A stretch of DNA of 64,000 bases from an uncultured Bizionia sp. (GTDB lineage Bacteria > Bacteroidota > Bacteroidia > Flavobacteriales > Flavobacteriaceae), in the NCBI GenBank assembly GCA_947496215.1, contig CANMCF010000001.1, positions 372,001 to 436,000 on the forward strand, written 5' to 3'. A program made the position numbers and the translations under genes. The notes beneath the pieces were generated by a model that saw only the letters and a program-made list of their open reading frames with translations, did no database searches and was not told the DNA's origin. This document shows positions 36,228 to 45,559 of the stretch, piece after piece. Positions within the stretch are counted from its first letter, which is position 1, and every line of letters starts with the position of its first letter.

Positions 36228-36729
36228 TAAGCCTGTTTGTTATATGGACATTCAATTTACTTGCAACTTTGAAGGGGAGTCCTTTGATAGATAGGTCATC
36301 TCCAGCATTTCCTGCCGAATAGATGTTTAATGTAGCCAAGTTTAATTTCCTAGCAATGAAAGATCTCGATATCTCTATGTGTTGAATCCTAATAAAAGGA
36401 ACAGTAGTTACATTGTTAACCAAAAGTCCTTTGGTGTAAATGATATCTTGTGACCTCAATGCATAGCCTCTTTTTGAAAAACCAAGTATGGTAACAATGA
36501 TATTCAAGATGAAAAAAAAGCTTACAATGAAGAAAAACACCCAAAAGTAACGAGAGATGACATTGTTGCTAGATACCATTTTTATGGAAAACAAGGCAAG
36601 ACAAATGGCTATGCATACCGATACCCTGTTAATGATCAATATGCTTAGATATGTTTTTGAAACTGGTTCAAAAACAACGGAATCCACTGTTGGCAAATTG
36701 TCTATATTTATTTGTTCGTTGCTAAACAT
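36220..36729 (-). CDS. Bacterial PH-domain membrane protein (YdbS-like)
   Basis: 169 residues with two membrane helices (about 30-48 and 57-82) followed by one bPH2 domain (about 87-160, with YALRSQDIIYTKGLLVNNVTT and IQHIEISRSFIARKL). It is the small partner of the YdbT-like protein encoded immediately downstream with an eight-base overlap. Confidence 0.85.
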   Translation of the reverse strand: MFSNEQINIDNLPTVDSVVFEPVSKTYLSILIINRVSVCIAICLALFSIKMVSSNNVISRYFWVFFFIVSFFFILNIIVTILGFSKRGYALRSQDIIYTKGLLVNNVTTVPFIRIQHIEISRSFIARKLNLATLNIYSAGNAGDDLSIKGLPFKVASKLNVHITNRLNE

Positions 36730-36761
36730 CAGGTGTTTGGTGTATGGATTAACTCAAATAG

Positions 36762-36965
36762 TTAGCGTTCTTCTTTGGCTTTGGGGTTTCTTCCGAAAAC
36801 GAATCCTTGAAACAATCCAACAAAAACGAAATGAAATAAGAATTTAAATAGATCGAATGGCTCCCCTTCTTTGTATTGCTGGAACAACGCCATCAAAAAT
36901 GCAAAGGCCAAACCAGAAATGAGCCCCATAAGAATCCCAGTTTTCAACTTCTTTGACATGGCCAT
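36762..36965 (-). CDS. Small two-helix membrane protein of unknown function
   Basis: 67 residues, with two membrane helices (about 9-28 and 41-58) and a basic C-terminal tail. It lies 11 bases after the CCG-domain gene and 32 bases before the YdbS-like gene, all on the minus strand, so it is probably translated as part of the run. Not recognised. Confidence 0.6.
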   Translation of the reverse strand: MAMSKKLKTGILMGLISGLAFAFLMALFQQYKEGEPFDLFKFLFHFVFVGLFQGFVFGRNPKAKEER

Positions 36966-36976
36966 GGCATATTATA

Positions 36977-37768
36977 TTAAAGGTCTTGTGCATTTGCAAT
37001 AAGTTCTGCTATATCCATTACAGCTACATCTCCTTCTCTTTCCTTGCCTTTTACACCATCTGTCATCATAGTGTTGCAAAATGGGCAACCAGCCGCAATA
37101 ATTTGTGGTTTTGTTTCCAAGGCTTGCTCTGTACGCTCTATGTTAATGTCTTTATTGCCTTGCTCTGGTTCTTTGAACATCTGTGCACCTCCTGCTCCAC
37201 AACATAAACCTCTGGATTTACAACTCTTCATTTCCACCAACTCTGCATCCAATTTTCTTATTAAGTCCCTCGGAGCTTCGTAAACATTGTTAGCACGACC
37301 TAAGTAACAAGGGTCATGAAATGTGATACGCTTCCCTTTGAATTGACCTCCCTCAACGGTTAAACGTCCTTCATTCAATAGGTCTTTCAAAAATTGGGTG
37401 TGATGAACCACTTCGTAATTGCCACCTAAGCCAGGGTATTCATTTTTAAGTGTATTGAAGCAATGCGGGCAAGCTGTGACTATTTTTTTTATCTCATAGG
37501 CATTCATTACCTCTATGTTGGTAACGGCTTGCATTTGAAACAAGAATTCGTTTCCAGATCGCTTTGCTGGATCCCCCGTACAGCTTTCTTCAGTTCCTAA
37601 AACTGCAAATTCCACATTTGCACTATTTAGCAATTTCACAAATGCCTTTGTAATTTTTTTTGCTCTATCATCAAAACTTCCAGCACACCCAACCCAGAAC
37701 AATACTTCTGGTTGTTTGCCTTGTGCCATAAATTCTGCCATTGTCGGCACCTTTAGTTGTTCGCTCAT
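36977..37768 (-). CDS. CCG-domain (HdrB/GlpC-like) Fe-S protein
   Basis: 263 residues, cytoplasmic. Two cysteine-rich CCG repeats are visible: VTACPHCFNTLKNEYP...HDPCYLGR and CKSRGLCCGAGGAQM...GCPFCNTMM. They would bind a non-cubane or 4Fe-4S cluster, as in heterodisulfide-reductase subunit B, GlpC and LutA. The membrane Fe-S partner is encoded about 920 bases upstream in the same run; together they look like a membrane-bound reductase module passing electrons to or from quinones. The electron donor is not shown by the sequence. Confidence 0.87.
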   Translation of the reverse strand: MSEQLKVPTMAEFMAQGKQPEVLFWVGCAGSFDDRAKKITKAFVKLLNSANVEFAVLGTEESCTGDPAKRSGNEFLFQMQAVTNIEVMNAYEIKKIVTACPHCFNTLKNEYPGLGGNYEVVHHTQFLKDLLNEGRLTVEGGQFKGKRITFHDPCYLGRANNVYEAPRDLIRKLDAELVEMKSCKSRGLCCGAGGAQMFKEPEQGNKDINIERTEQALETKPQIIAAGCPFCNTMMTDGVKGKEREGDVAVMDIAELIANAQDL

Positions 37769-37828
37769 AAATATTGAGTTTATGTTTTGTTAACACTCTT
37801 CAGACATTGGTCGAAAGAGTGATTGTAT

Positions 37829-38272
37829 TTACTTCTTAACGTCGTCAAACACCTGTATGGTGACTTTTTTGTCCACTAAGTCGGTAAACTGCCCTTTGTA
37901 TCTCGTAGCTTTTACCAAATGATTGTCTATCCAATGATAGTTTCCTCCTCTGGGCTTCCCCATCAATAGGCTATGGAATTTAAAGCCGTGTTTGTTCAAC
38001 CAATTGGTTGTGACTTCTCTGTGGTCTTCTGTTCTGGATGTGAAAAAGCAAATCATATGTCCTTGATCATACCATCTGTTACAAGTAGCCAATGCATCTG
38101 GAAAAGGCTCGCAAGTTCCCATACGTTCTGGTTCTTCATTTGGAACATCGTCCGTAATGGTGCCGTCTATGTCGATCAAGTAGTTTTTTACCCCTTCTGG
38201 CAATACTGGGCTAATCTTCTCTCCTGCTTCTACTTTTTCGTGTAGAAATTTGTCAGCGTCTTCTCGTTTCAT
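37829..38272 (-). CDS. HAD-family hydrolase-like protein
   Basis: 147 residues. HAD motif I is DIDGT (34-38, with D34 and D36), motif II is FTSRT (about 77-81), and the C-terminal acidic motif is weak (WIDNH, FDDVK). The small size and missing cap suit a C0-type phosphatase. Relatives are sometimes labelled 'phosphoheptose isomerase', for which I see no support. It overlaps the upstream small secreted gene by four bases. Confidence 0.75.
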   Translation of the reverse strand: MKREDADKFLHEKVEAGEKISPVLPEGVKNYLIDIDGTITDDVPNEEPERMGTCEPFPDALATCNRWYDQGHMICFFTSRTEDHREVTTNWLNKHGFKFHSLLMGKPRGGNYHWIDNHLVKATRYKGQFTDLVDKKVTIQVFDDVKK

Positions 38273-38634
38273 TCTTTAAATTTGATATTTATCTTTGTAT
38301 TTTCGTTTATGGAAGCGAAATCCTTTTTTGAAATCCTTATATATATCGCTAATTTCTTCTTGCCATTTTCCAACTTGTTTTCCGGATAGTACTTCTCTAT
38401 GTTTGCTCTCCTTAAGGCCTCTTCTCCAATACTTTCGATTTGCATTGAGGTACAATAGTCACAAAACACTTTCTTAAGCTTTATGGCTATTGCCTTGCTG
38501 TTCTTGTAATTGATTTCCGTATAGGCCTTGATTTGTAAAGAATCCTTCTTATAGGATTGTGCGAATATCGCATTGACTCCCATTAGGACGAATAGTATGG
38601 TTAGGAGACTGTATTTTCCATATATTCTGTTCAT
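38269..38634 (-). CDS. Small exported protein with a CxxC motif
   Basis: 121 residues with a signal peptide (about 1-26, NAIFAQ) and a mature part of about 95 residues carrying CDYC (about 58-61). No family is recognised. The CxxC may bind metal or form a disulfide. Coupled by a four-base overlap to the HAD-like gene and 55 bases downstream of the membrane Fe-S gene. Confidence 0.65.
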   Translation of the reverse strand: MNRIYGKYSLLTILFVLMGVNAIFAQSYKKDSLQIKAYTEINYKNSKAIAIKLKKVFCDYCTSMQIESIGEEALRRANIEKYYPENKLENGKKKLAIYIRISKKDFASINENTKINIKFKE

Positions 38635-38688
38635 CTTTTTTATCTTGTTAATAAGCGTTTGTCTTTAAGGCTTGATTGATTTTCTCCA

Positions 38689-40002
38689 TTAGTCATCTTT
38701 CCAGTTCAATCTATCCATCTGATTGTATGGCCATGGTGCTCCATTGTTTTCAATGTTTGTCATCATGTTGTTCAACTCCATAGGCGCTGCGGACTCCTCC
38801 ATTACCAAGTAACGACGCATTTCCATAATGATATTCAATGGGTCTATGCTTATAGGACATGCTTCTGTACATGCGTTGCACGACGTACATGCCCAAAGCT
38901 CTTCTTTTGTTATGTAATCGTTCAACAATTGTTTACCGTCATCCTTGAACTCTCCTTTGTTGGCATCTATGTTTTTTCCAACTTCTTCCAAACGATCTCT
39001 GGTGTCCATCATGATCTTACGAGGAGAAAGTTTCTTTCCAGTTTGGTTTGCTGGACATTCACTCGTACATCGACCACATTCTGTACAGGTATATGCATTC
39101 AACAAATTCACCCAACTTAGATCTTGAACATCACTGGCTCCAAATTTAGCGGGAGTCTCTTCATTTTCATCTTCTGCAGGTGCTGCAAATGGATCAGCAT
39201 CCGGATCCATCATAAGCATCACTTCCTTGGTTACAGCTTCATTGTTGGAAAATTGGCCCTTGGGATTCAAATTGCCATAAAATGTGTTTGGGAATGCCAA
39301 TAAAATATGTAAATGCTTGGAAAAATACAAGTAGTTCAAAAAAACCAATATCCCCAATATATGTATCCACCAAGCTGTTCGTTCTACTATATGCAGGCTG
39401 GTTTCTGAAAATCCATCAAACAAGGGAGCCAAGTATTGACTTATGATGTTTCCTGAGTATAATTCCGCATTTTGAAATGTAGCATCTGTAGCATTCATCA
39501 CTAAAAACAGCGTCATCAAAACCATTTCAAAATACAATATGAAATTTCCATCATTCTTTGGCCAACCTTTCATCTCTGCACTCATGAAGCGTTTTAGCTT
39601 TATGATGTTTCTTCTAATCCAAAAAACCACTACGGCTACAAATACCAAAGCAGCCAACACTTCAAAACTAGAAATCAGAAAGCCATATACCGTTCCCATA
39701 CTTGAAAACACCCTATGGGTCCCAAATAATCCATCTATGATAATTTCTAGAACCTCTATGTTTATTATGATGAATCCGACATAGACCACTATGTGGAAAA
39801 AACCTGCAACTGGCCGTTTTACCATTTTACTTTGTCCCAAGGCAATCATTGCCATGTTTTTCCATCGTTGGGACTTGTTGTCGCTTACATCCTTATCTTG
39901 ACCTAGCTTTATGTTTCTCCAGAGTTTTTTAACATTTCTGGTAAAATAGCCAATACCAATAATCAAAGAAATTGCAAATATAATATTTGATAAGTAATTC
40001 AT
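38689..40002 (-). CDS. Membrane-bound Fe-S protein (HdrC/NarI-like fusion)
   Basis: 437 residues. The N-terminal half has about five membrane helices (around 4-20, 68-88, 108-128, 160-178 and 210-228) resembling cytochrome-b-type (NarI-like) anchors. The C-terminal half carries two 4Fe-4S ferredoxin motifs, CTECGRCTSECP (about 310-321) and CTSCNACTEACP (about 379-390). This is the membrane partner of the CCG protein. It begins 15 bases after the MCE gene and belongs to the same run. Confidence 0.87.
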   Translation of the reverse strand: MNYLSNIIFAISLIIGIGYFTRNVKKLWRNIKLGQDKDVSDNKSQRWKNMAMIALGQSKMVKRPVAGFFHIVVYVGFIIINIEVLEIIIDGLFGTHRVFSSMGTVYGFLISSFEVLAALVFVAVVVFWIRRNIIKLKRFMSAEMKGWPKNDGNFILYFEMVLMTLFLVMNATDATFQNAELYSGNIISQYLAPLFDGFSETSLHIVERTAWWIHILGILVFLNYLYFSKHLHILLAFPNTFYGNLNPKGQFSNNEAVTKEVMLMMDPDADPFAAPAEDENEETPAKFGASDVQDLSWVNLLNAYTCTECGRCTSECPANQTGKKLSPRKIMMDTRDRLEEVGKNIDANKGEFKDDGKQLLNDYITKEELWACTSCNACTEACPISIDPLNIIMEMRRYLVMEESAAPMELNNMMTNIENNGAPWPYNQMDRLNWKDD

Positions 40003-40017
40003 ATGTAGTTAGTTGGT

Positions 40018-40965
40018 TTACTCTCGTTCATCTTCTGGTTTAACATAACCCTTTTTGTCTTTCTTTCCAAATACGGATACATTGATATAACGTTTAGGAT
40101 TCAATTTGAAATCTTGCAATAGCTCTTTCAATTGACTCGACGCCACTTCCAGATTGTTGTATAGCTTTTCATCTTTCATCAGTTTCCCCAATGATCCTTC
40201 TCCGTTTTCCAGTCCATCCAACAAAGTATTAACATTAACCAATGTCTTGTCCAATTTGTCGACCGTTTTGGAAATTTCGACACCTTTCAAATCGTTTGAA
40301 AGCACAACCAAATCTTCGCTGACCTTGTTGAAGTTATCGATTACCGAACTAAGTTTTTCGTCATTTTTATCTGCTAGGGACTTAAACGAATAAGATAAGG
40401 ATTTAAATGACTTTAGGGTTTCGTTCAATTCCGCTATCGTATTTTTCAATCCTTTTTCTGAGTCATCTTCAACTATGCTATTTAGATTGATCAAAAGCGA
40501 ATCTGCTGATTTCAAGGTCGTATCCAATCCAGAACTCAAGCCTGAAAAGTTGCTTGTTAGACTTTTTACCAAACCATCTTCTACTTCCGAATCTATGAAA
40601 TCCCCACTTTTGGCCTTTTCATTATCATTTGCAGGTATTATGGCCAAGCCGTTACCTCCCATCAAACCTAGCTCATATAACCTTATCTTACTATTCTTGG
40701 AAAAGACAAGATGTTCGTTTACGGTGAAGGATACTCGCGTCTTCCCTGTTTTGAAATCGTAAACGATGTCTGTAATCTTACCTACAGTATTACCTTTTAT
40801 CGTAATTGGTGATGATGATGAAAGTGCATTGTAATCGAACTCAGTGTAGAAGACATTTGAAGATTCCAAAAGGTTCTTGCCTTTTAGATAGCTGAAACCG
40901 AAAATAAAAAAGACTATTCCTAATATGACTAATATTGCAGTTTTTACTTCTCTAGATATTCTCAA
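40018..40965 (-). CDS. MCE (MlaD-like) protein
   Basis: 315 residues: one N-terminal membrane helix (about 10-27), an MCE domain (about 38-120, with SSPITIKGNTVGKITDI and GLMGGNGLAI) and a long helical C-terminal region. MlaD-type proteins are periplasmic lipid-binding subunits of MCE ABC transporters that move phospholipids between membranes. No MlaE/MlaF genes are nearby. Start is TTG (40965-40963); no in-frame ATG fits. It sits between the amidase and the Fe-S gene. Confidence 0.88.
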   Translation of the reverse strand: MRISREVKTAILVILGIVFFIFGFSYLKGKNLLESSNVFYTEFDYNALSSSSPITIKGNTVGKITDIVYDFKTGKTRVSFTVNEHLVFSKNSKIRLYELGLMGGNGLAIIPANDNEKAKSGDFIDSEVEDGLVKSLTSNFSGLSSGLDTTLKSADSLLINLNSIVEDDSEKGLKNTIAELNETLKSFKSLSYSFKSLADKNDEKLSSVIDNFNKVSEDLVVLSNDLKGVEISKTVDKLDKTLVNVNTLLDGLENGEGSLGKLMKDEKLYNNLEVASSQLKELLQDFKLNPKRYINVSVFGKKDKKGYVKPEDERE

Positions 40966-41022
40966 AGTGCATCTGGGTTTGATTAAGTAACAAAAATAAA
41001 AATATTTTACTAAGAATGGCTC

Positions 41023-42141
41023 TTAATTAGCGTCTTGTTTCAATGCTTTTTCCAAACTTATTCGCTTTCCTTCTTTAAAGGCCACCAAATAACAATCTTT
41101 GTAGCCTTTTTTCTTGGCTTCCAATTGTAATTTTTGAGCTTTGTTGTAATCTGAGGTATAACCAAAGTAGTATTTATACAGGCCATTGGATTTTTCTCGA
41201 GACATATCCTTCAGCCCTTTAAAATTATACGGTTTTGGCTCTATTTTCTTCGAACTGGCTGCAATTTGTACTTTGAAGATGGTGTTTTTGATGATTTTTT
41301 CTTCAGAAGAAATTATTGAATCTTCACCTGTTTCTATGTTATAATCGAAATTACCTGTATTGTCATCTACTCCTTTCTTATACTTGATGATGGCTTTTTC
41401 TATTGCAGAGGCCAATTCCAATTGCCCTTTTTTGGAATTCAAGTATTTACCTTCCTTGGTGTTTGTTATGAAGCCAGTCTCCACCAAAACACTTGGCATA
41501 ACCGTTTGGTGTAGCACAATGAATCCAGCTTGCTTGACTCCCCTATTCTTTCTTTTCAACTTTTGTGTGAAATTGTCTTGGATGTTTTTCGCCAATTGTA
41601 TGCTTTGGTCCAAGTATTCCTCCTGCATCAAAGTTAAACCTATAAAGGACTCAGGTGAACTTGGATCGTACCCTTCGTAGTTTTTCTTGTAATCTTTTTC
41701 CAAGAATATTACTTCGTTTTCTGCCTTGGCCACATCGAAGTTGGTTTTATTTCTATGAACACCCAAAACATAGGTCTCTGATCCATAAGCTTGTGTGTTG
41801 TGTGCATTGCAGTGTACGGATACGAATAAATCGGCATTTGCCTTGTTTGCAATTTTCCCTCTGACGAACAAATCCACAAAAACATCTTTCTTTCTGGTAT
41901 ATACGACCTTTATGTCAGGATTCTTTTCCAATTCCTTACCAACAGCCAATACTATTTTCAAGGCAATGTCTTTTTCCTTATATCCATATTTGGACGGTTT
42001 CCCTGGATCATGACCTCCATGTCCAGCATCTAAGACAACAACGAATTTTCCGTTATTCGACTGTCCTTCAATGGTGTTGCAGACAAAAGAAGTTAATGCT
42101 ATTGTCAATGATAAGAAAAGTGCTTTTATATTCGTTTGCAT
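41023..42141 (-). CDS. N-acetylmuramoyl-L-alanine amidase with SPOR-like C-terminus
   Basis: 372 residues. A signal peptide (about 1-26) leads to an amidase_3 domain (about 33-245) with the zinc and catalytic sites VLDAGHGGHDPG (about 36-47), SVHCNAH (about 108-114) and LVETGFITN (about 219-227). A linker follows and a SPOR-like domain of about 70 residues ends the protein (YYFGYTSDYNKAQKLQ). It cleaves the amide between muramic acid and the stem peptide, probably at the division site. Divergent from lptD. Confidence 0.92.
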   Translation of the reverse strand: MQTNIKALFLSLTIALTSFVCNTIEGQSNNGKFVVVLDAGHGGHDPGKPSKYGYKEKDIALKIVLAVGKELEKNPDIKVVYTRKKDVFVDLFVRGKIANKANADLFVSVHCNAHNTQAYGSETYVLGVHRNKTNFDVAKAENEVIFLEKDYKKNYEGYDPSSPESFIGLTLMQEEYLDQSIQLAKNIQDNFTQKLKRKNRGVKQAGFIVLHQTVMPSVLVETGFITNTKEGKYLNSKKGQLELASAIEKAIIKYKKGVDDNTGNFDYNIETGEDSIISSEEKIIKNTIFKVQIAASSKKIEPKPYNFKGLKDMSREKSNGLYKYYFGYTSDYNKAQKLQLEAKKKGYKDCYLVAFKEGKRISLEKALKQDAN

Positions 42142-42222
42142 AGGTATTAAACCAGTTTTTTAAGTAATTAGTATTGTTTTCTATTTTTTTGAGAATAATA
42201 AAGTATTCATAAAAAATATATT

Positions 42223-42230
42223 TAATTTTG
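42223..42230 (+). promoter_or_regulatory. -7 box (TAATTTTG) overlapping the annotated lptD start
   Basis: TAATTTTG matches TAnnTTTG. Its last three bases are the TTG at 42228-42230 that begins the longest lptD frame. If this is the -7 box, translation must start further downstream, for example at TTG 42279. Confidence 0.4.
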
Positions 42231-44996
42231 GCAATTCAAAAACCGAGCCATACTTTAGCAAAAATACATTTTAAAGCATTGCATACAAATAGATTTTATA
42301 TACTTTTCGCCCTAAGTTTTACAGTGTTTATCAACACTTCTAGCTTTGCTCAAGTTGATGGACAGAATTCGGATGTAGAAATTCCCCCAGTTCAAAAAGA
42401 AGAACCGGCTACGGTGCAAAAGGACTCTCTTGAAGTCAGTGTCGATGATTTGATATTGAATGAAAAGATAAGCGATACGACCAAGACGGATTCCATAAAG
42501 CCTAAAAAGGGATTGTTGGAAGATATTATTACATACAATGCCAAAGACTATACTACCTTCAATAGGAAAGATCAGAAATTGTATCTGTACAATGAGGCAG
42601 AAGTACTATACAAGGATATGGAGATTACTGCAGGGATCATTGTTATAGACTACAGCAAGAACGAAGTATATGCTGGAAGGTTAAAAGATTCTTCTGGAAT
42701 TTATTCCCAACTACCGGTATTCAAGCAAGGGCAATCCGTAGTAGAACCAGACTCCATCCGTTTTAATTTTGATACGAGAAAAGCATTGATATGGAACTCC
42801 AGGACGGAACAGAATGGTGGTACTATTATAGCAGAACTCACTAAGAAGGAGAACGATTCCGTCTATTTCATCAATAGAGGAAAGTTCACGACTTCAAAGA
42901 ATTTGGATGATCCAGAATATTATTTCTTGTTGCGAAAGGCTAAAATAGTTCCAGACAGAAAAGTGGTCACTGGATTGACCAATTTGTTCATATACGATGT
43001 CCCTACACCAATAGGTTTGCCATTTGCTTACTTTCCTTTGAGCAAAAAACAAACGGCAGGTGTCATCTTTCCTAGTTTTGGTGAGCAGAACGATCGGGGC
43101 TACTTCTTACAAAACGGAGGGTATTATTTCCCCATAAGCGATTATGTGGATTTGGCCTTGCTGGGAGACTATTACACCAATGGTAGTTATGGAATTCGTG
43201 TAGAAAGCAAATATGCAAAACGATATAGCTTCAATGGTAATCTAGGTTTTCGTTACGAAAATCTTATAAACAGTGAACGAGGTTTTCCTGATTATTCGAA
43301 GACCACAATTTACAACTTGAGGTGGTCACATAACCAAGATCCCAAAGCCAATCCCAATTCACGTTTTTCCGCATCTGTGAATTTAGGTAGCAGCAATTAT
43401 TACCAACAATCGAACAATCAAGTCAATGCTTCAAGTTTCTTGAACAATACGTTGTCGTCTTCCGTGTCTTACTCCAAGACATTTCAAGGAGAGCCACAAG
43501 TGAATATGAGCATGACGGCAACTCATTCTCAAAATACACAAACGGAATCCATAAACTTGACATTGCCCACCTTTCAAGGTAGTGTTGGTAGGATCTATCC
43601 TTTTGCCCCAAAGGTAGGAAGTAAAAAAGGACTTGTTCAAAACATAAACATGCAATACTCCGTAAGAGGAGAAAATAGGATTCAAACTACGGATTCCTTG
43701 TTTTTCAAGAAGGAAATGTTCGATGATGCAAGAATTGGAATGAGACACTCCATACCACTTTCGACCAACTTCAAGGTTATGCAGTATTTAAGCCTTAGCG
43801 CAAGTGCCAATTTTGACGAGACCTGGACGTTAAACACCATCAATCGTTCTTATGATGATGTGAATGATGTTACGGTTACAGAAGATTTAAAAGGTTTTGA
43901 TGCCTATAGGACATATAACTTCAGTACCAGTATAGGAACTACCATCTATGGTCTTTTCAAGTTTGAAAAGGAAGGTCAGGATAAAAAACTGAAAGCCATA
44001 CGACATGTAATCAGGCCTTCGGTAAGTTACAACATAAACCCTGCTTTTGACAAGTACTATGATACTTATGAGGAAACGGATATCAATGGAGATCCCGTGC
44101 AACGAGAGTATTCCCGTTTTGAAGGAAGTCTGTTCGGTGCTCCCAACAAGAACTATTCAAGTTCGATTGGGCTGTCTTTATCGAATAATTTCGAAGCAAA
44201 AGTAAAAGATAGGGACAGCACTAAAACTGAACCTAAGAAAATAATCCTCCTAAACAACTTGAACTTTTCCACTTCTTACAATTTGGCAGGGGATTCCTTG
44301 CGCTGGAGCCCTGTGAGGATGAGCGGTGGCACACAGCTGTTCAACAACAAGATGAATGTGAATTTCGGTGCTACTTTGGATCCTTATGCCTTGGACAGCA
44401 ACAACAATAGAATTGAGGAGTTCAACATCAACAATGGAGGAAGTCTATTTAGGATGACCAGTGCCAATCTAACCTTGGGTTACAGTATTAAAAGTAGCAA
44501 TGGCAAAGACGAAAAGACAAGCAAGAGCAGTAGGGAAGAAACGTTGCAAAGTGGTGGAAGAAATGATGATTTGTTTGGGCGTTCCGAAGATTTCGCAGAT
44601 CAACGCTATAACGAAGACGATGAAGATGATGAGAGTGAAGCTCCTAGTGAACTATACAATTATAGCATTCCTTGGAGTTTGCGTTTGGCCTATGCCGTAA
44701 ACTATTCCAATTCTAGACGACAACAAGAAATATCCTCTCACTCCTTGATGTTTTCAGGGGACTTGGACATTTCCCCTCGTTGGTCAATTGGAGCTTCTTC
44801 CGGGTACGATTTCAAAAACCAAGGATTTTCCTATACGCAATTGCGCTTTTCAAGAGATCTATTGAGCTGGCGTATGAATTTTAGCTGGATACCTTTTAGT
44901 TCGAGAAGTTCGTGGAATTTCTTCATTGGCATAAAATCAAGTATCTTGAAAGACATCAAATACGAGAAGAGACGACGACCAGATCAACGTTTGTAA
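42228..44996 (+). CDS. lptD: LptD/OstA-like LPS assembly protein
   Basis: 922 residues from the first TTG. After an N-terminal hydrophobic segment ending in SSFAQ (about residue 41), an OstA/LptA-like beta-taco part (about 85-250) with GGTIIAELTKKENDSVYF-type strands leads to the LptD barrel (about 260-922), rich in alternating aromatic strands (GYYFPISDYVDLALLGDYY). In the outer membrane it would insert lipopolysaccharide. The start is uncertain: the frame has no ATG, and TTG 42228 overlaps a -7-like box, while TTG 42279 would give a clean signal peptide (HTNRFYILFALSFTVF). It shares an 86-base divergent region with the amidase gene. Confidence 0.82.
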   Translation: MAIQKPSHTLAKIHFKALHTNRFYILFALSFTVFINTSSFAQVDGQNSDVEIPPVQKEEPATVQKDSLEVSVDDLILNEKISDTTKTDSIKPKKGLLEDIITYNAKDYTTFNRKDQKLYLYNEAEVLYKDMEITAGIIVIDYSKNEVYAGRLKDSSGIYSQLPVFKQGQSVVEPDSIRFNFDTRKALIWNSRTEQNGGTIIAELTKKENDSVYFINRGKFTTSKNLDDPEYYFLLRKAKIVPDRKVVTGLTNLFIYDVPTPIGLPFAYFPLSKKQTAGVIFPSFGEQNDRGYFLQNGGYYFPISDYVDLALLGDYYTNGSYGIRVESKYAKRYSFNGNLGFRYENLINSERGFPDYSKTTIYNLRWSHNQDPKANPNSRFSASVNLGSSNYYQQSNNQVNASSFLNNTLSSSVSYSKTFQGEPQVNMSMTATHSQNTQTESINLTLPTFQGSVGRIYPFAPKVGSKKGLVQNINMQYSVRGENRIQTTDSLFFKKEMFDDARIGMRHSIPLSTNFKVMQYLSLSASANFDETWTLNTINRSYDDVNDVTVTEDLKGFDAYRTYNFSTSIGTTIYGLFKFEKEGQDKKLKAIRHVIRPSVSYNINPAFDKYYDTYEETDINGDPVQREYSRFEGSLFGAPNKNYSSSIGLSLSNNFEAKVKDRDSTKTEPKKIILLNNLNFSTSYNLAGDSLRWSPVRMSGGTQLFNNKMNVNFGATLDPYALDSNNNRIEEFNINNGGSLFRMTSANLTLGYSIKSSNGKDEKTSKSSREETLQSGGRNDDLFGRSEDFADQRYNEDDEDDESEAPSELYNYSIPWSLRLAYAVNYSNSRRQQEISSHSLMFSGDLDISPRWSIGASSGYDFKNQGFSYTQLRFSRDLLSWRMNFSWIPFSSRSSWNFFIGIKSSILKDIKYEKRRRPDQRL

Positions 44997-45057
44997 ATTT
45001 TAAAAACATAGAAGTTAAACAATACTCCCAAATTCCTCGGGAATAAAATAAATTTTC

Positions 45058-45438
45058 ATGAAAAAAATCATAACTACAACAAAAGCCCCTGCCCCCATCG
45101 GACCATACAATCAAGCTGTTTTAAGCGGAAACACCCTATACACTTCAGGACAAGTAGCATTGCATCCTGAAACTGGTGAACTAGTATTGGGATCCATAGA
45201 AATTGAAACCAAACAAGTCATGGAGAATATGAAAGCAGTACTGGAAGCTGCAAATATGACATTCGAAAATGTGGTAAAGACTTCTATTTTCATCAGTGAC
45301 ATGAACAACTTCTCCAATATCAATGCAGTTTATGGCTTGTATTTTGATGAAGCCACTGCTCCAGCTAGGGAAACTGTGGAAGTTGCTAACCTTCCTAAAT
45401 TCGTCAATGTGGAAATTAGTATGATAGCCATTAAATAG
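45058..45438 (+). CDS. ridA: RidA family enamine/imine deaminase
   Basis: 126 residues, the family's usual length. Motifs IGPYNQAV (about 18-25), SGQVALHPETGEL (about 36-48), the arginine in PARETVEVANLP and the closing VNVEISMIA match RidA, which hydrolyses reactive 2-aminoacrylate and other enamines from pyridoxal-phosphate enzymes. It follows lptD by 62 bases and is closed by a strong terminator. Confidence 0.95.
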   Translation: MKKIITTTKAPAPIGPYNQAVLSGNTLYTSGQVALHPETGELVLGSIEIETKQVMENMKAVLEAANMTFENVVKTSIFISDMNNFSNINAVYGLYFDEATAPARETVEVANLPKFVNVEISMIAIK

Positions 45439-45460
45439 CATCATTAGGAATTTAAACTTA

Positions 45461-45518
45461 CAAAGAGGCCTAATCATCAAATAGTGATTAGGCCTCTTTG
45501 CTTTGATTTTTATTTTTT
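45461..45518. terminator. Bidirectional intrinsic terminator between ridA and the symporter gene
   Basis: A perfect 16-bp stem (45461-45476 with 45485-45500, containing AGAGGCCTAATCA) and an 8-base loop are followed by a T-rich run on the plus strand. It sits between converging genes and may serve both. Confidence 0.8.
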
Positions 45519-45559
45519 AAAAATGCTTGTATTGTTTTTAATTCACAAAGTCACATTGA

